Position numbers and translations under genes: made by a program. 64,000 nucleotides of DNA from Proteus alimentorum (GTDB lineage Bacteria; Pseudomonadota; Gammaproteobacteria; Enterobacterales; Enterobacteriaceae), in NCBI RefSeq assembly GCF_002607735.1, contig NZ_NBVR01000036.1, forward strand, positions 62,001-126,000, in the 5' to 3' direction. This document shows, piece by piece, positions 7,983 through 16,895 of the stretch. The stretch's first letter is position 1. Each line of letters opens with the position of its first letter. A model generated the notes under the pieces. The model searched no databases. It was not told where the DNA came from and saw only the letters and a program-made list of their open reading frames with translations.

Positions 7983-9652
7983 CCATGAATGAGGCAGATG
8001 CCCGCCCAACGAACTTTATTCGTCAAATTATTGACGAAGATCTGGCTACCGGGAAACATTATAGCGTTCAAACGCGTTTCCCACCTGAACCTAATGGCTA
8101 TCTTCATATCGGCCATGCGAAATCAATTTGCCTGAATTTTGGTATTGCTAAAGATTATCAGGGAAAATGTAATCTACGTTTTGATGATACCAATCCAGTA
8201 AAAGAAGATATTGAGTACATCAACTCAATTCAAAAAGATGTTCAGTGGTTAGGTTTCCAATGGGAAGGTAGCATTCATTACTCCTCAGATTATTTTGATC
8301 AACTTTATCAATATGCGATTGAGCTGATTAATAAAGGCTTAGCTTATGTTGATGAGTTAAGCGCTGAAGAAATTCGTGAATACCGCGGTACATTAAAAGA
8401 GCCAGGTAAAAATAGCCCTTATCGCTCACGTAGCGTAGAAGAGAACTTAGCACTATTTGAAAAAATGCGTGCTGGTGGCTTTGAAGAAGGTAAAGCGTGT
8501 TTACGTGCGAAAATTGATATGGCATCACCGTTTATTGTTATGCGTGATCCTGTGCTTTATCGTATTAAATTTGCTGAACACCACCAAACTGGAAATAAAT
8601 GGTGCATTTATCCAATGTATGATTTTACCCACTGTATCTCTGATGCACTGGAAAATATCACGCATTCTTTATGTACTTTAGAATTCCAAGATAACCGCCG
8701 TTTATATGATTGGGTGCTGGATAATATCACTATCCCTTGCCATCCTCGTCAATATGAATTCTCACGTCTTAACCTTGAATACACAGTGATGTCAAAACGT
8801 AAGCTGAATCAGCTTGTGACAGAAAACATTGTGAATGGTTGGGATGATCCTCGTATGCCAACGATTTCAGGCTTACGTCGTCGTGGTTATACTGCAGAGT
8901 CTATTCGTGAATTCTGTCTACGTATTGGTGTGACGAAACAAGAAAACAACGTCGAAATGGCTGCTTTGGAATCTTGTATTCGTGATGACTTAAATGAAAA
9001 TGCACCACGCGCAATGGCAGTTATCGATCCCGTTCGTTTAGTGATTGAAAATATGCCAGAAGGCGAAGAAATTCTTGTTGCACCCAATCACCCGAACAAA
9101 CCAGAAATGGGAACGCGTGAAGTGCCATTTAGCCGTGAGATCTATATTGATCGCGCTGACTTTAAAGAAGAAGCAAACCGTCAATATAAACGTCTAGTGC
9201 TAGGTAAAGAAGTACGTTTACGTAATGCTTATGTGATTAAAGCAGAACGTGTCGAAAAAGACGATAAAGGCGAAATTACGACCATTTACTGTACCTATGA
9301 TGCAGAGACTTTAAATAAAGATCCTGCTGATGGACGTAAAGTAAAAGGCGTTATTCACTGGGTAAGCATTCCACATGCTATTCCTGCTGAGATCCGTCTT
9401 TATGACCGTCTGTTTAGCGTACCAAACCCAGCTGCGGAAGAGGATTTCTTATCAACAATTAACCCTGAATCATTAGTTATTCGCGAAGGTTTTGTTGAAC
9501 GTAGTTTAAAAGATGCTGCTATCGAAAAAGCGTACCAATTTGAGCGTGAAGGCTACTTCTGTGCTGATAAGCTTTCAACAACGGATAAACTTGTGTTTAA
9601 CCGTACTGTGGGCTTACGTGACACTTGGGCGAAGATTTCTCAGCAAGGTTAA
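7979..9652 (+). CDS. glnS: Glutaminyl-tRNA synthetase
   Basis: 557 residues, class I aminoacyl-tRNA synthetase. It charges tRNA-Gln, four copies of which lie at 826-1321. Visible signature motifs: [15 protein letters not shown] (HIGH motif) and VMSKRKL (KMSKS-type loop). The C-terminal beta-barrel anticodon-binding region runs from about residue 340. Starts at 7979 (GAGG 5 nt upstream) or 7985; the second aligns better with the E. coli N-terminus. Monocistronic, with a terminator at 9692-9727. Confidence 0.97.
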   Translation: MTMNEADARPTNFIRQIIDEDLATGKHYSVQTRFPPEPNGYLHIGHAKSICLNFGIAKDYQGKCNLRFDDTNPVKEDIEYINSIQKDVQWLGFQWEGSIHYSSDYFDQLYQYAIELINKGLAYVDELSAEEIREYRGTLKEPGKNSPYRSRSVEENLALFEKMRAGGFEEGKACLRAKIDMASPFIVMRDPVLYRIKFAEHHQTGNKWCIYPMYDFTHCISDALENITHSLCTLEFQDNRRLYDWVLDNITIPCHPRQYEFSRLNLEYTVMSKRKLNQLVTENIVNGWDDPRMPTISGLRRRGYTAESIREFCLRIGVTKQENNVEMAALESCIRDDLNENAPRAMAVIDPVRLVIENMPEGEEILVAPNHPNKPEMGTREVPFSREIYIDRADFKEEANRQYKRLVLGKEVRLRNAYVIKAERVEKDDKGEITTIYCTYDAETLNKDPADGRKVKGVIHWVSIPHAIPAEIRLYDRLFSVPNPAAEEDFLSTINPESLVIREGFVERSLKDAAIEKAYQFEREGYFCADKLSTTDKLVFNRTVGLRDTWAKISQQG

Positions 9653-9691
9653 TCTGACGTGCTTTAAGTCACATTAGTATTTTAATGAATC

Positions 9692-9728
9692 AAATGCTCG
9701 GTAATTATTTATCGAGCATTTTTTTATC
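9692..9728 (+). terminator. glnS terminator
   Basis: AATGCTCGGTAA / TTATCGAGCATT stem followed by a run of T. The following 9728-10156 is very AT-rich with no recognisable gene. Confidence 0.88.
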
Positions 9729-10156
9729 TTTTTTACACCTAAATTTATATGATTTTTCATCTATTGATGTTAAATATTAACCATTCTTAATTTGATTAGT
9801 CTCTCATTTTTTCTTTTTTAGATGACAAGTTTTCATTTATTTCATTTGAAATAGTTTATTCACTATCGCTTTATTCTTTTGTTTTTTCATACCATCACGC
9901 TAAATAAAACTGTAATAATAAAAGTGTGATTCATACCACATATTTTGCATCATTAAAAAAGATTATTTATAAATACTACTTATTATTCTTTTTTATAAAA
10001 ACGAAATTTTATATCATTTAAAGATTGTTTTATAAAATACAGTTAAATCAAATGATTATATTGATTTTTAATCAATGCTTATAAAAGCAAGAAAATGAAA
10101 CGATCATTTAGTTATGTGCCCTTTATCATATTTTGATAAAAATTCTTTTTTTGGGG

Positions 10157-10185
10157 TTGATAATTCGCGTCGCGAAAAATATGCT
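10157..10185 (+). promoter_or_regulatory. chiP promoter with NagC-like palindrome in the spacer
   Basis: -35 TTGATA (10157-10162), a 17-bp spacer and -10 TATGCT (10180-10185). The spacer holds TTCGCG-T-CGCGAA (10164-10176), a perfect palindrome with the CG steps of NagC operators. NagC is known to repress chiP in E. coli; its use here is inferred. Confidence 0.6.
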
Positions 10186-10191
10186 GTTCCT

Positions 10192-10228
10192 AACCTAATT
10201 TAGGTTTTTTCCCCACTTGGGGTTTTAT
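10192..10228 (+). other. Two adjacent terminator-like hairpins at the chiP mRNA 5' end
   Basis: AACCT-AATTT-AGGTT followed by T residues, then CCCC-ACTT-GGGG followed by TTTTATAT. They begin near the expected transcription start and could cap the mRNA 5' end or attenuate transcription. The stems are short, so termination strength is uncertain. Confidence 0.5.
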
Positions 10229-10269
10229 ATTTGGAAATAGGCATTGTGCTTATTTCTTTTTTAGTCAAA

Positions 10270-10281
10270 GTCAAAGAGGAA
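10270..10281 (+). promoter_or_regulatory. ChiX sRNA target site covering the chiP ribosome-binding site
   Basis: GTCAAAGAGGAA is a 12-nt perfect complement to the seed TTCCTCTTTGAC of E. coli ChiX sRNA, as I remember it. It includes the Shine-Dalgarno AGAGG. In E. coli, ChiX pairs with this part of the chiPQ leader and silences it. No chiX gene was seen in this window. Confidence 0.75.
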
Positions 10282-10289
10282 ACAATGCT

Positions 10290-11684
10290 ATGGTTATGCA
10301 ACATGCTAAACCAGGCAGGGTGGCACTTGCCGTTATGGGCGCATTGCTTGTAACTGCACTACCTGCAAAAATGTCTCATGCTGAAGGGTTTATTGATGAC
10401 TCAACCTTAACTGGCGGTCTTTTTTATTGGCAACGTGACCGTGATAGAAAAGAGTTAACACCAAATAGCCCTGATTACGGCAAATACAAAGCTAACTTAC
10501 ACCATTCTACTTTCAACGCTAATCTTGATTTCTCATCAGGTTACCTTGGTGATTTTATTGGTATTGATTTAGCTGCTTTTGGTGCAGCTGAATTAAATAA
10601 CAGTGGCCCTGCGGCACCTAATGAAATCGGTTTTAGTGATGCAAAAAGTCGCTGGGATGAAAAATGGACTGGCGATCGCAGTGGCATGAGCGTTTACAAA
10701 GCGGCTGCGAAATTCAAATTAGGTAATTTCTGGGCTCAAGGTGGGTATATTCAACCTAAAGGCCAAAGCTTATTGCGTCCACACTGGAGCTTCTTACCGG
10801 GAACTTACCGCGGTGCTGAGGCGGGTGCTGTTTTCGACTTTGATAAAAGTGGTGAATTGTCTTTCTCCTATATGTGGACAGATGAATATAAAGCACCATG
10901 GTATCGGAATATGTACAACTTCCGTAAAGCTGATCTAGAAACGAATATCAGCTATCTTCACTCTTTCGGCGCCAAATATGATTTTAAAAACAGCTTAGTG
11001 TTAGAAGCTGCATTTGGTCAGGCCGATGGTTATATCGATCAGTATTTTGGTAAAGTTTCTTATGATTTCCCAATTGCTGACAATGCATTAAGAACGTCTT
11101 ACCAATTTTATGGAGCTAAAGATAAAGTTACCGGTGGTGGCGTTAATGACGTTTATGATGGGCTGGCATGGTTACAAGCACTGACTTTTGGTTATACCTA
11201 CAATGTATTTGACTTCAAAGTAGAAGGAACATGGGTTAAAGCTGAAGGTAATCAAGGTTATTTCTTACAACGTATGACTCCGGGCTGGGCAACATCTAAT
11301 GGTCGTCTTGATGTCTGGTGGGATGGTCGTTCTGACTTTAACGCCAATGGTGAAAAAGCACTTTATGCTGGCGTTATGTATGATCTGAAAAACTGGGATC
11401 TGTCAGGTTGGGCGGTAGGTACTTCTTATGTTTACGCATGGGATGCTAAGCCAAGTGGTAAAGCCATTTATGACCAAGGTCAACGTATCAGAGAAAGTGC
11501 ATGGAATGCGGATATTATGTATACGGTTCAAGAGGGTCGTGCTAAAGGCACTCTCTTTAAGCTTCACTATACCCGTTATGATAACCACTCCGATATTCCA
11601 AGTTATGAAGGTGGTTTTGGTAATATTTTCCAAGATGAAAAAGACGTTAAGTTTAACGTGATAATGCCATTCACTATTTTTTAA
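10290..11684 (+). CDS. chiP: Chitoporin ChiP (OprD-family outer membrane channel)
   Basis: 464 residues. A signal peptide (cleavage probably after SHA, about residue 31) precedes a mature barrel beginning [12 protein letters not shown], as in E. coli ChiP. It ends in Phe (MPFTIF), the usual outer membrane assembly signal. It lets chitooligosaccharides cross the outer membrane. An out-of-frame ATG at 10285 is better spaced from the Shine-Dalgarno than the in-frame ATGs at 10290 and 10296. The lipoprotein gene chiQ, next in E. coli, is missing here. Confidence 0.95.
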   Translation: MVMQHAKPGRVALAVMGALLVTALPAKMSHAEGFIDDSTLTGGLFYWQRDRDRKELTPNSPDYGKYKANLHHSTFNANLDFSSGYLGDFIGIDLAAFGAAELNNSGPAAPNEIGFSDAKSRWDEKWTGDRSGMSVYKAAAKFKLGNFWAQGGYIQPKGQSLLRPHWSFLPGTYRGAEAGAVFDFDKSGELSFSYMWTDEYKAPWYRNMYNFRKADLETNISYLHSFGAKYDFKNSLVLEAAFGQADGYIDQYFGKVSYDFPIADNALRTSYQFYGAKDKVTGGGVNDVYDGLAWLQALTFGYTYNVFDFKVEGTWVKAEGNQGYFLQRMTPGWATSNGRLDVWWDGRSDFNANGEKALYAGVMYDLKNWDLSGWAVGTSYVYAWDAKPSGKAIYDQGQRIRESAWNADIMYTVQEGRAKGTLFKLHYTRYDNHSDIPSYEGGFGNIFQDEKDVKFNVIMPFTIF

Positions 11685-11694
11685 TATTGGCATA

Positions 11695-11725
11695 AGGATA
11701 AAGTGTATTAATTGCACTTTATCCT
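11695..11725 (+). terminator. Hairpin after chiP, possible terminator
   Basis: Perfect 11-bp stem AGGATAAAGTG / CACTTTATCCT with a 9-nt loop, 10 bp after the chiP stop. There is no T-tract, so it may be a 3'-end stabiliser or a Rho-independent site of reduced strength. Confidence 0.5.
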
Positions 11726-12220
11726 GAATCAAACTAAAAAAACTAAGTACGATTACGATAAGTAAAAATAAGCAGTAGAAAGATAGGGATGAGCTAATTA
11801 AGAAGTACCTTACAAATAAGCCTCGTTAATTAAGTGAAGTTGTCAGCAGTAGTAAGAAGTAGATGATTAGAAGTAAAAAGTAGTAAAGAGTCGTTTTAAA
11901 ATCGCAGTATGTAGTAAAAGTAATGAAGTAAAGTCGTCATGTCATGTCGTCTGAGATAAATATGAGTGGGTTATGTTTATCTCTTGTGCTTCAGTTATTT
12001 CGCAGAATTTGCGTAAGGTATTTACCCTAAGTAAAGGCAGTCAGAGTGGGTATCGTAGTGGGGGGTAAATACCTTTATTTTTCATTCCTTTCTTTTTCGT
12101 CCTTTTCATCCTTGTACGTTTTTTTATTCTATGGCAAATTTCTTGCCATTCATTTTATCTCACCTTATTTATTATTCTGCATTGAAGGCTATTCGATAAT
12201 GCGAACTTTCAGGAAGAAGC
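11726..12220. other. Gene-free region with purine-rich repeats and a long inverted repeat
   Basis: 11750-11940 is rich in A and G on the plus strand, with many AGTA/GTAG/AAGTAG words and no convincing ORF. At 12017-12073, GGTATTTACCC pairs with GGGTAAATACC across a 35-nt insert and is followed by TTTATTTTT, which looks like the 3' end of a plus-strand transcript. A short reading frame over 12046-12240 has no family resemblance and overlaps this hairpin, so I do not call it. Confidence 0.5.
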
Positions 12221-13061
12221 ATGTTAAAGCGATTGGATGATTTTTTATTAGAACCACCATTGAAGTCTTTTAAAGGTATAAAACGATTTATTGTTGAATT
12301 TCTTTTTTTTTGGTGTGAAAGAGGCGCGTTCTTGTTTATTTGCAGGATTTTTCTTCTTTATTTTATTTGCAACACCAAGCAAAGGCATCTTTGGTATACC
12401 TCGTTATGATGTGCTTCTTATTCTCGCTATCGTTTTTCAATTATGGATGGTGTGGGGAAAGTTAGAAACATGGGATGAATTAAAAGCGATTTGTTTTTTC
12501 CACATTGTTGGTTTTGTGATGGAGTTATTTAAAACATCAGCGGCAATTGGTTCATGGAAATACCCTGATTTTGCTTACACGAAATTGTGGGAAGTTCCTT
12601 TGTTTACAGGATTTATGTATTCTGCGGTAGGAAGTTATTTAATTCAAGCATGGCGTTTTTTAAAAGTTCGTATAAATAACTATCCGCCTTATTGGTTGGC
12701 AACATTAGTGGCTCTTGCGATTTATATTAATTTCTTTTCTCATCACTTTATTGGTGATTATCGATGGTACTTAACAGCCTTTATTTTAGGCCTTTATGCA
12801 CGTAGTGTGGTTTATTTTACGCCTTATGATACAGAGCGAAAAATGCCCTTATTATTGGCTTTTGTGTTGATCGGTTTCTTTATTTGGCTTGCTGAGAATT
12901 TTGGTACTTTCTTTGGTGTTTGGCAATATCCTAACCAAATTGGGGCTTGGTCTGCTGTACATGCAGGCAAATGGGGTTCTTGGTCACTGTTAGTTATTGT
13001 TACTTTTACTATTGTGGTGCATTTAAAACATATCAAACACAGTATTAGTGTGGCGAAGTAA
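12221..13061 (+). pseudogene. DUF817-family integral membrane protein, frameshifted
   Basis: Two overlapping frames together give one protein of about 279 residues resembling DUF817 (YoaT-like) membrane proteins. The first frame starts at 12221 after AGGAAG (MLKRLDDFLLEPPLKSFKG...) and the second carries FFGVKEARSCLFAG onward. They join at a run of nine T (about 12303-12311); eight T would restore one frame. Around eight hydrophobic segments are visible. Function is unknown. The break may be a real mutation, slippage-based phase variation or a homopolymer sequencing error. It lies between chiP and fur, where E. coli has chiQ. Confidence 0.8.
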
Positions 13062-13133
13062 ATTGATATAGCTTATGTTATCTTTAAAGTGACGTCATTA
13101 CACGATAATATTGGGGTTCATCGCGGGAGCCAA

Positions 13134-13168
13134 TAAAAAAGGAACTGTGAACAGTTCCTTTTTTTTAC
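13134..13168. terminator. Bidirectional terminator between the DUF817 gene and fur
   Basis: AGGAACTGT-GA-ACAGTTCCT flanked by A6 and T8 serves the plus-strand DUF817 gene and the minus-strand fur gene. Confidence 0.9.
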
Positions 13169-13189
13169 TGAGAGATTATCCAGAATGAA

Positions 13190-13636
13190 TTATTTCTCAT
13201 CATGTGCGTGGCTATCTTCTTTACAATTACCTTCAGCACAGTGGCCATATAAATAAAGGCTATGATTGGAAAGCTTGATACCATGACGTTCAGCGATGTT
13301 TCTTTGGCGTAATTCAATTGCATCGTCTGTAAACTCGATAACTTTACCACAATCAAGACAAATTAAATGGTCATGATGGTGCTGTTGAGTTAATTCAAAT
13401 ACTGATTTGCCACCTTCAAAATTATGTCGGGTAACAATACCTGCATCATCAAATTGGTTTAAGACGCGATACACTGTTGCCAGACCAATCTCTTCACCAA
13501 TATCGATGAGTTTTTTGTAGAGATCTTCAGCACTGACATGATGGCACTCAGGATCCTGGAGCACTTCCAAGATCTTTAAGCGAGGAAGTGTAACTTTTAA
13601 CCCAGCATTTTTTAACGCTTTATTATTGTCGGTCAT
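13190..13636 (-). CDS. fur: Ferric uptake regulator Fur
   Basis: 148 residues, the usual Fur length. An N-terminal winged helix (LKVTLPRLKILEVLQ, GLATVYRVLNQFDDAGI) recognises DNA. A C-terminal dimerisation domain carries the metal-binding HHHDHLICLDCGKVIEF and a Cys pair near the end (CAEGNC). Fe(II)-Fur represses iron acquisition genes. The gene follows fldA on the same strand, as in E. coli, with a Fur box in between suggesting autoregulation. No uof-like leader ORF overlapping the start was found. Confidence 0.97.
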   Translation of the reverse strand: MTDNNKALKNAGLKVTLPRLKILEVLQDPECHHVSAEDLYKKLIDIGEEIGLATVYRVLNQFDDAGIVTRHNFEGGKSVFELTQQHHHDHLICLDCGKVIEFTDDAIELRQRNIAERHGIKLSNHSLYLYGHCAEGNCKEDSHAHDEK

Positions 13637-13789
13637 GCGGATTTAATCCTGTTGCTAATGGTGAATTTAATTTTTGTGCTCACAAATAGGTTTTATTCAT
13701 TAAGACTCGGGCGAATAAATAACCTTATTGATTATAGGCATGATATTTAAAAATAAACACCCCACCTATCACACTATCTTAGCACACCA

Positions 13790-13808
13790 TTGAATAATTA
13801 TCATTCTC
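13790..13808 (-). promoter_or_regulatory. Fur box upstream of fur
   Basis: On the minus strand GAGAATGATAATTATTCAA matches the 19-bp Fur consensus GATAATGATAATCATTATC at 14 positions. It lies about 155 bp before the fur start, between fldA and fur. Confidence 0.75.
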
Positions 13809-13825
13809 AATATTGAGTATTTATA

Positions 13826-14353
13826 TTATCCCAGAATTTCGTCTAGGCTCATTTCTTCTTTGATTTGAGCAACCCAAGCGTCAACACGCTCTTCGGTTAA
13901 TTCTGGTTGGCGATCTTCATCAATCGCAAGACCGATAAAATGATTATCATCTGCAAGTCCTTTAGAGGCTTCGAAATGATAACCTTCTGTTGGCCAATGT
14001 CCTACGATAACTGCACCACGAGGCTCAATAATATCGCGGATAGTACCCATTGCATCACAGAAATATTCTGCGTAATCCTCTTGGTCACCACAACCAAATA
14101 GTGCAACAAGCTTACCATTAAAATCAATATCTTCTAGTGTTGGGAAAAAGTCATCCCAATCACACTGTGCTTCACCATAATACCAAGTAGGAATACCTAG
14201 TAACAGAATATCGAACGCTTCGATGTCTTCTTGACTGGATTTTGCAATATCATGAACTTCGGCATTATCAGCGCCCAGTCTTTCTTGAAGCATTTTGGCA
14301 ATATTTTCAGTGTTGCCTGTATCACTGCCGAAGAATATTCCTATGATTGCCAT
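13826..14353 (-). CDS. fldA: Flavodoxin 1
   Basis: 175 residues. The N-terminal FMN phosphate loop GSDTGNTENIAK and the later ring-stacking segments PTWYYGEAQCDWDD and GCGDQEDYAEYFCDA are typical of long-chain flavodoxins. It carries electrons to enzymes such as biotin synthase, IspG/IspH and pyruvate formate-lyase activase. It lies upstream of fur on the same strand and downstream of ybfE, as in E. coli. Confidence 0.97.
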   Translation of the reverse strand: MAIIGIFFGSDTGNTENIAKMLQERLGADNAEVHDIAKSSQEDIEAFDILLLGIPTWYYGEAQCDWDDFFPTLEDIDFNGKLVALFGCGDQEDYAEYFCDAMGTIRDIIEPRGAVIVGHWPTEGYHFEASKGLADDNHFIGLAIDEDRQPELTEERVDAWVAQIKEEMSLDEILG

Positions 14354-14500
14354 AAAGTGAGATAACCTCTTTTATTCTATTTGTCTGTGTTTGAACTATT
14401 ACTAGTGAAAGATAAGCATTGTGTTTTCATAATAGAAAACTAAAAACGTATTTTGACGAAAATAGCAGGCTAATTCTGTCGAATTTGTGTGGTTTATCTG

Positions 14501-14809
14501 CTAGCTATTCTTGTTTTGATGCATTTTTAAGGCGTGATTTTGCGCCAATTGCTCTAGTAATATTTCTTCAATAAGTTCACTGCGACTGACGTTTCTTTCT
14601 GTCGCCAACTCATTGAGAGCATTCACAGCATCCTCATTTAATTTTAACTCAACTCGACGTAAGCCATTAACTCTATCACGTCTTAATTGATTGCGTTTAT
14701 TAATTCTAAGCTGTTCATCCCGAGATAGCGGGTTTGTTTTAGGTCGCCCAGGTCTGCGTTCATCTGCGAACAAATCCAGTGTGGTGCGATCAGTTTGTTC
14801 TTTTGCCAT
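14501..14809 (-). CDS. ybfE: YbfE, small ribbon-helix-helix-like protein
   Basis: 102 residues from the ATG at 14809, chosen because MAKEQTDRTTLDLFA aligns with the start of E. coli YbfE; the frame could be extended to 14890. The basic centre GRPKTNPLSRDEQLRINKRNQ and the C-terminal RVELKLNEDAVNALNELA / VSRSELIEEILLEQL suggest a ribbon-helix-helix DNA-binding fold. E. coli ybfE is LexA-regulated, but I could not find a LexA box here. Function is not established. Confidence 0.88.
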   Translation of the reverse strand: MAKEQTDRTTLDLFADERRPGRPKTNPLSRDEQLRINKRNQLRRDRVNGLRRVELKLNEDAVNALNELATERNVSRSELIEEILLEQLAQNHALKMHQNKNS

Positions 14810-15020
14810 AAATTTTGCTGTGAAAGGGCGTATACCAATGACTAAATTGCGAAACGCCCAATAATACCCCACATAGTGATGTCTCGCCACTGCTTCCTGA
14901 GTTTAACCTATTGTGATTTGGTCTTTTTATCAACAGACGCTATTTTTAAGCACAATAATTATACATTCTATTAAATTATCATTTTTCAGTGGTGTGATTT
15001 TAACCCATTAAGTCTATTGA

Positions 15021-15803
15021 CTAAGCTTTTTCTAAAAAGCGACGAATGGCTTTAATAACGGTGTCTGGTTTTTCTGAATGTACCCAATGTCCAGTGTTTG
15101 CGACAACAAAGGCGGTCGCGAGAGGAAATTGACGCGCGATATTTTCACGATACTCATCTAAAATATAAGGTGATAAACCGCCACGAATAAATAATACAGG
15201 GTGATGCCAAGCAGGCACCTCTTGCCAGCCAATAATGTCTGAATAAGCATTTTTTATTGCCGGTAAATTAAATAACCATTCACCATTTTTGAATGATTTG
15301 AGTAAAAATTGGATCACACCTTCTTCTTTAATAAAAGGGCGCATGATTTCCACCGCATCTTGACGGCGTGTGACTTGAGCTTCTGTTACGGCTTCAAGCG
15401 CAGCAAAAATTTTGTCATGGCGGCGAACGTTATAAGCAACAGGTGACATATCAATTACAACAATATTTGCGATACGTTCGGGGGCTAATGCTGTCATCGC
15501 CATCGCAATTTTGCCTCCCATTGAGTGCCCAATAATAATGGCTTTTGTGATCGTTAAACTATCAAGCAATGCGAGCACATCTTGCGCCATATCTTGATAA
15601 TTCATACTTTCGCTATGAGGAGAGTGCCCATGGTTACGCACATCAATTTGTATCACGGTATTATCTTGACGAAGCGCGCGACCTAAAACGCCTAAATTAT
15701 TGAGATCACCAAAGAGACCATGGATCAAGACGATAGGTAAATGAGATGCAGGTGTCGCTTCAGGTTGGTGTAATTGATAATTTAATAATGTGTTGAGTTT
15801 CAT
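15021..15803 (-). CDS. ybfF: Alpha/beta-hydrolase esterase YbfF
   Basis: 260 residues from the ATG at 15803 (MKLNTLLNYQ aligns with E. coli; a TTG four codons upstream is less likely). The oxyanion region PIVLIHGLFGDLNNLG, nucleophile elbow GHSMGGK and C-terminal catalytic His in NTGHWVHSEKP mark an alpha/beta hydrolase. E. coli YbfF hydrolyses short acyl esters and acyl-CoA in vitro; the physiological substrate is not clear. Its neighbours ybfE and seqA are as in E. coli. Confidence 0.92.
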   Translation of the reverse strand: MKLNTLLNYQLHQPEATPASHLPIVLIHGLFGDLNNLGVLGRALRQDNTVIQIDVRNHGHSPHSESMNYQDMAQDVLALLDSLTITKAIIIGHSMGGKIAMAMTALAPERIANIVVIDMSPVAYNVRRHDKIFAALEAVTEAQVTRRQDAVEIMRPFIKEEGVIQFLLKSFKNGEWLFNLPAIKNAYSDIIGWQEVPAWHHPVLFIRGGLSPYILDEYRENIARQFPLATAFVVANTGHWVHSEKPDTVIKAIRRFLEKA

Positions 15804-16263
15804 ATTAATGACCAAAATAATTGCGATTTTCTTCTATGATGACACGCACAAGATGCGAAGCCAACTTATCGTAATAATATGAAAGAGTAATGAAGCTTAG
15901 AAATAATTGATAAGAGAAATTTATAAAAAACCATAAAAATGACATTATATGGTTATATATTCCAAATTAACTTAAAAAGTTGAAATCTTGACATTACTCA
16001 AAAATAAATGATTGGAATTTTATATCATTTAGAGGCTGAGGTGGTGTGATATAGCGGAGTTTACAACTGATTTTGTGTGAATAAGTTCAAAGAATAGAAG
16101 ATGATACCAAGATAAACAATAGGATAAATACCGAGCTTAGCCGTTAAAACGGTAGGATCTTGAATAGATCCTCTTTAAGTTATTGAAATTTTACCTATTT
16201 TGTTTTTAAAGATTATATCTTATAATCCTAATTACTTTTTTTTGAAAACAGTACTGGGTAGCA
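15804..16263. other. Control region between divergent ybfF and seqA
   Basis: 460 bp, AT-rich, no ORF. At about 16152-16172 AGGATC-TTGAATA-GATCCT forms a short hairpin containing two GATC sites upstream of seqA. No confident promoter was identified. Confidence 0.4.
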
Positions 16264-16821
16264 ATGAAAAAGATAGAAATTGATGACGAACTTTACCGCT
16301 ATATTGCTAGCGAAACTAGACATATCGGTGAAAGCGCTTCAGATATTTTAAGGCGTCTACTGAAGCTTGATGCCAAACAGCCCGTACAACCAGTCGTTGT
16401 CACTGAGTCAGTACAAGCACCTGTTATTAAACAGGAAGCTGAACCTATAACACCAGCTATAACACCAGCAAAAAATCCGATCCGTGAAATGCGAGAATTG
16501 CTGTTATCTGACAGTTATGCTGAAAAAACAAAATCAGTTGATCGCTTTTTACAGATCCTTTCTACGTTATATAGCCTAGATAGCGCTACTTTTACTCAAT
16601 CTGCTGAAACAGTACATGGACGAACACGTATCTATTTTGCTGGTGATGAACAAACATTACTCAATAGTGGACGTCATACAAAACCGCGCCATATTTCAGG
16701 CACGCCGTTTTGGGTTATTACTAACTCGAATACCGAGCGTAAGAGAACAATGGTACAAAGCATCATGCAGGATATGCAATTCCCTGCAAATGAGATTGAT
16801 AAGGTGTGTGGAACTATCTAA
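16264..16821 (+). CDS. seqA: Replication initiation negative regulator SeqA
   Basis: 185 residues. The N-terminal oligomerisation segment MKKIEIDDELYRYIAS, with HIGESASDILRRLLKL, and the C-terminal DNA-binding domain (HGRTRIYFAGDEQTLL ... PFWVITNSNTERKR ... CGTI) match E. coli SeqA. It binds hemimethylated GATC pairs and sequesters new origins and the dnaA promoter. The proline-rich linker (about 40-70) is a few residues longer than in E. coli. It sits just upstream of pgm, with which it is probably co-transcribed. Confidence 0.97.
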   Translation: MKKIEIDDELYRYIASETRHIGESASDILRRLLKLDAKQPVQPVVVTESVQAPVIKQEAEPITPAITPAKNPIREMRELLLSDSYAEKTKSVDRFLQILSTLYSLDSATFTQSAETVHGRTRIYFAGDEQTLLNSGRHTKPRHISGTPFWVITNSNTERKRTMVQSIMQDMQFPANEIDKVCGTI

Positions 16822-16895
16822 CCACTATTGTTAATTGATGCATTGCAAAGGCTTTTGTTTAAAGCGTGATTGTGATGTCAAATAGGAGAAGATTT

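Noticed and set aside
12046-12240. 64-residue plus-strand frame before the DUF817 gene
   Set aside because: No Shine-Dalgarno, no family resemblance, and it overlaps the long inverted repeat and the DUF817 start region.
13637-13825. uof-type leader ORF upstream of fur
   Set aside because: Only very short frames exist and none overlaps the fur start with a ribosome site, so the E. coli arrangement is not reproduced.
14810-15000. LexA box upstream of ybfE
   Set aside because: No CTG-N10-CAG match was found, although E. coli ybfE is reported as LexA-regulated. A weak GGGCGT/ACGCCC hairpin at 14826-14859 was noted only.
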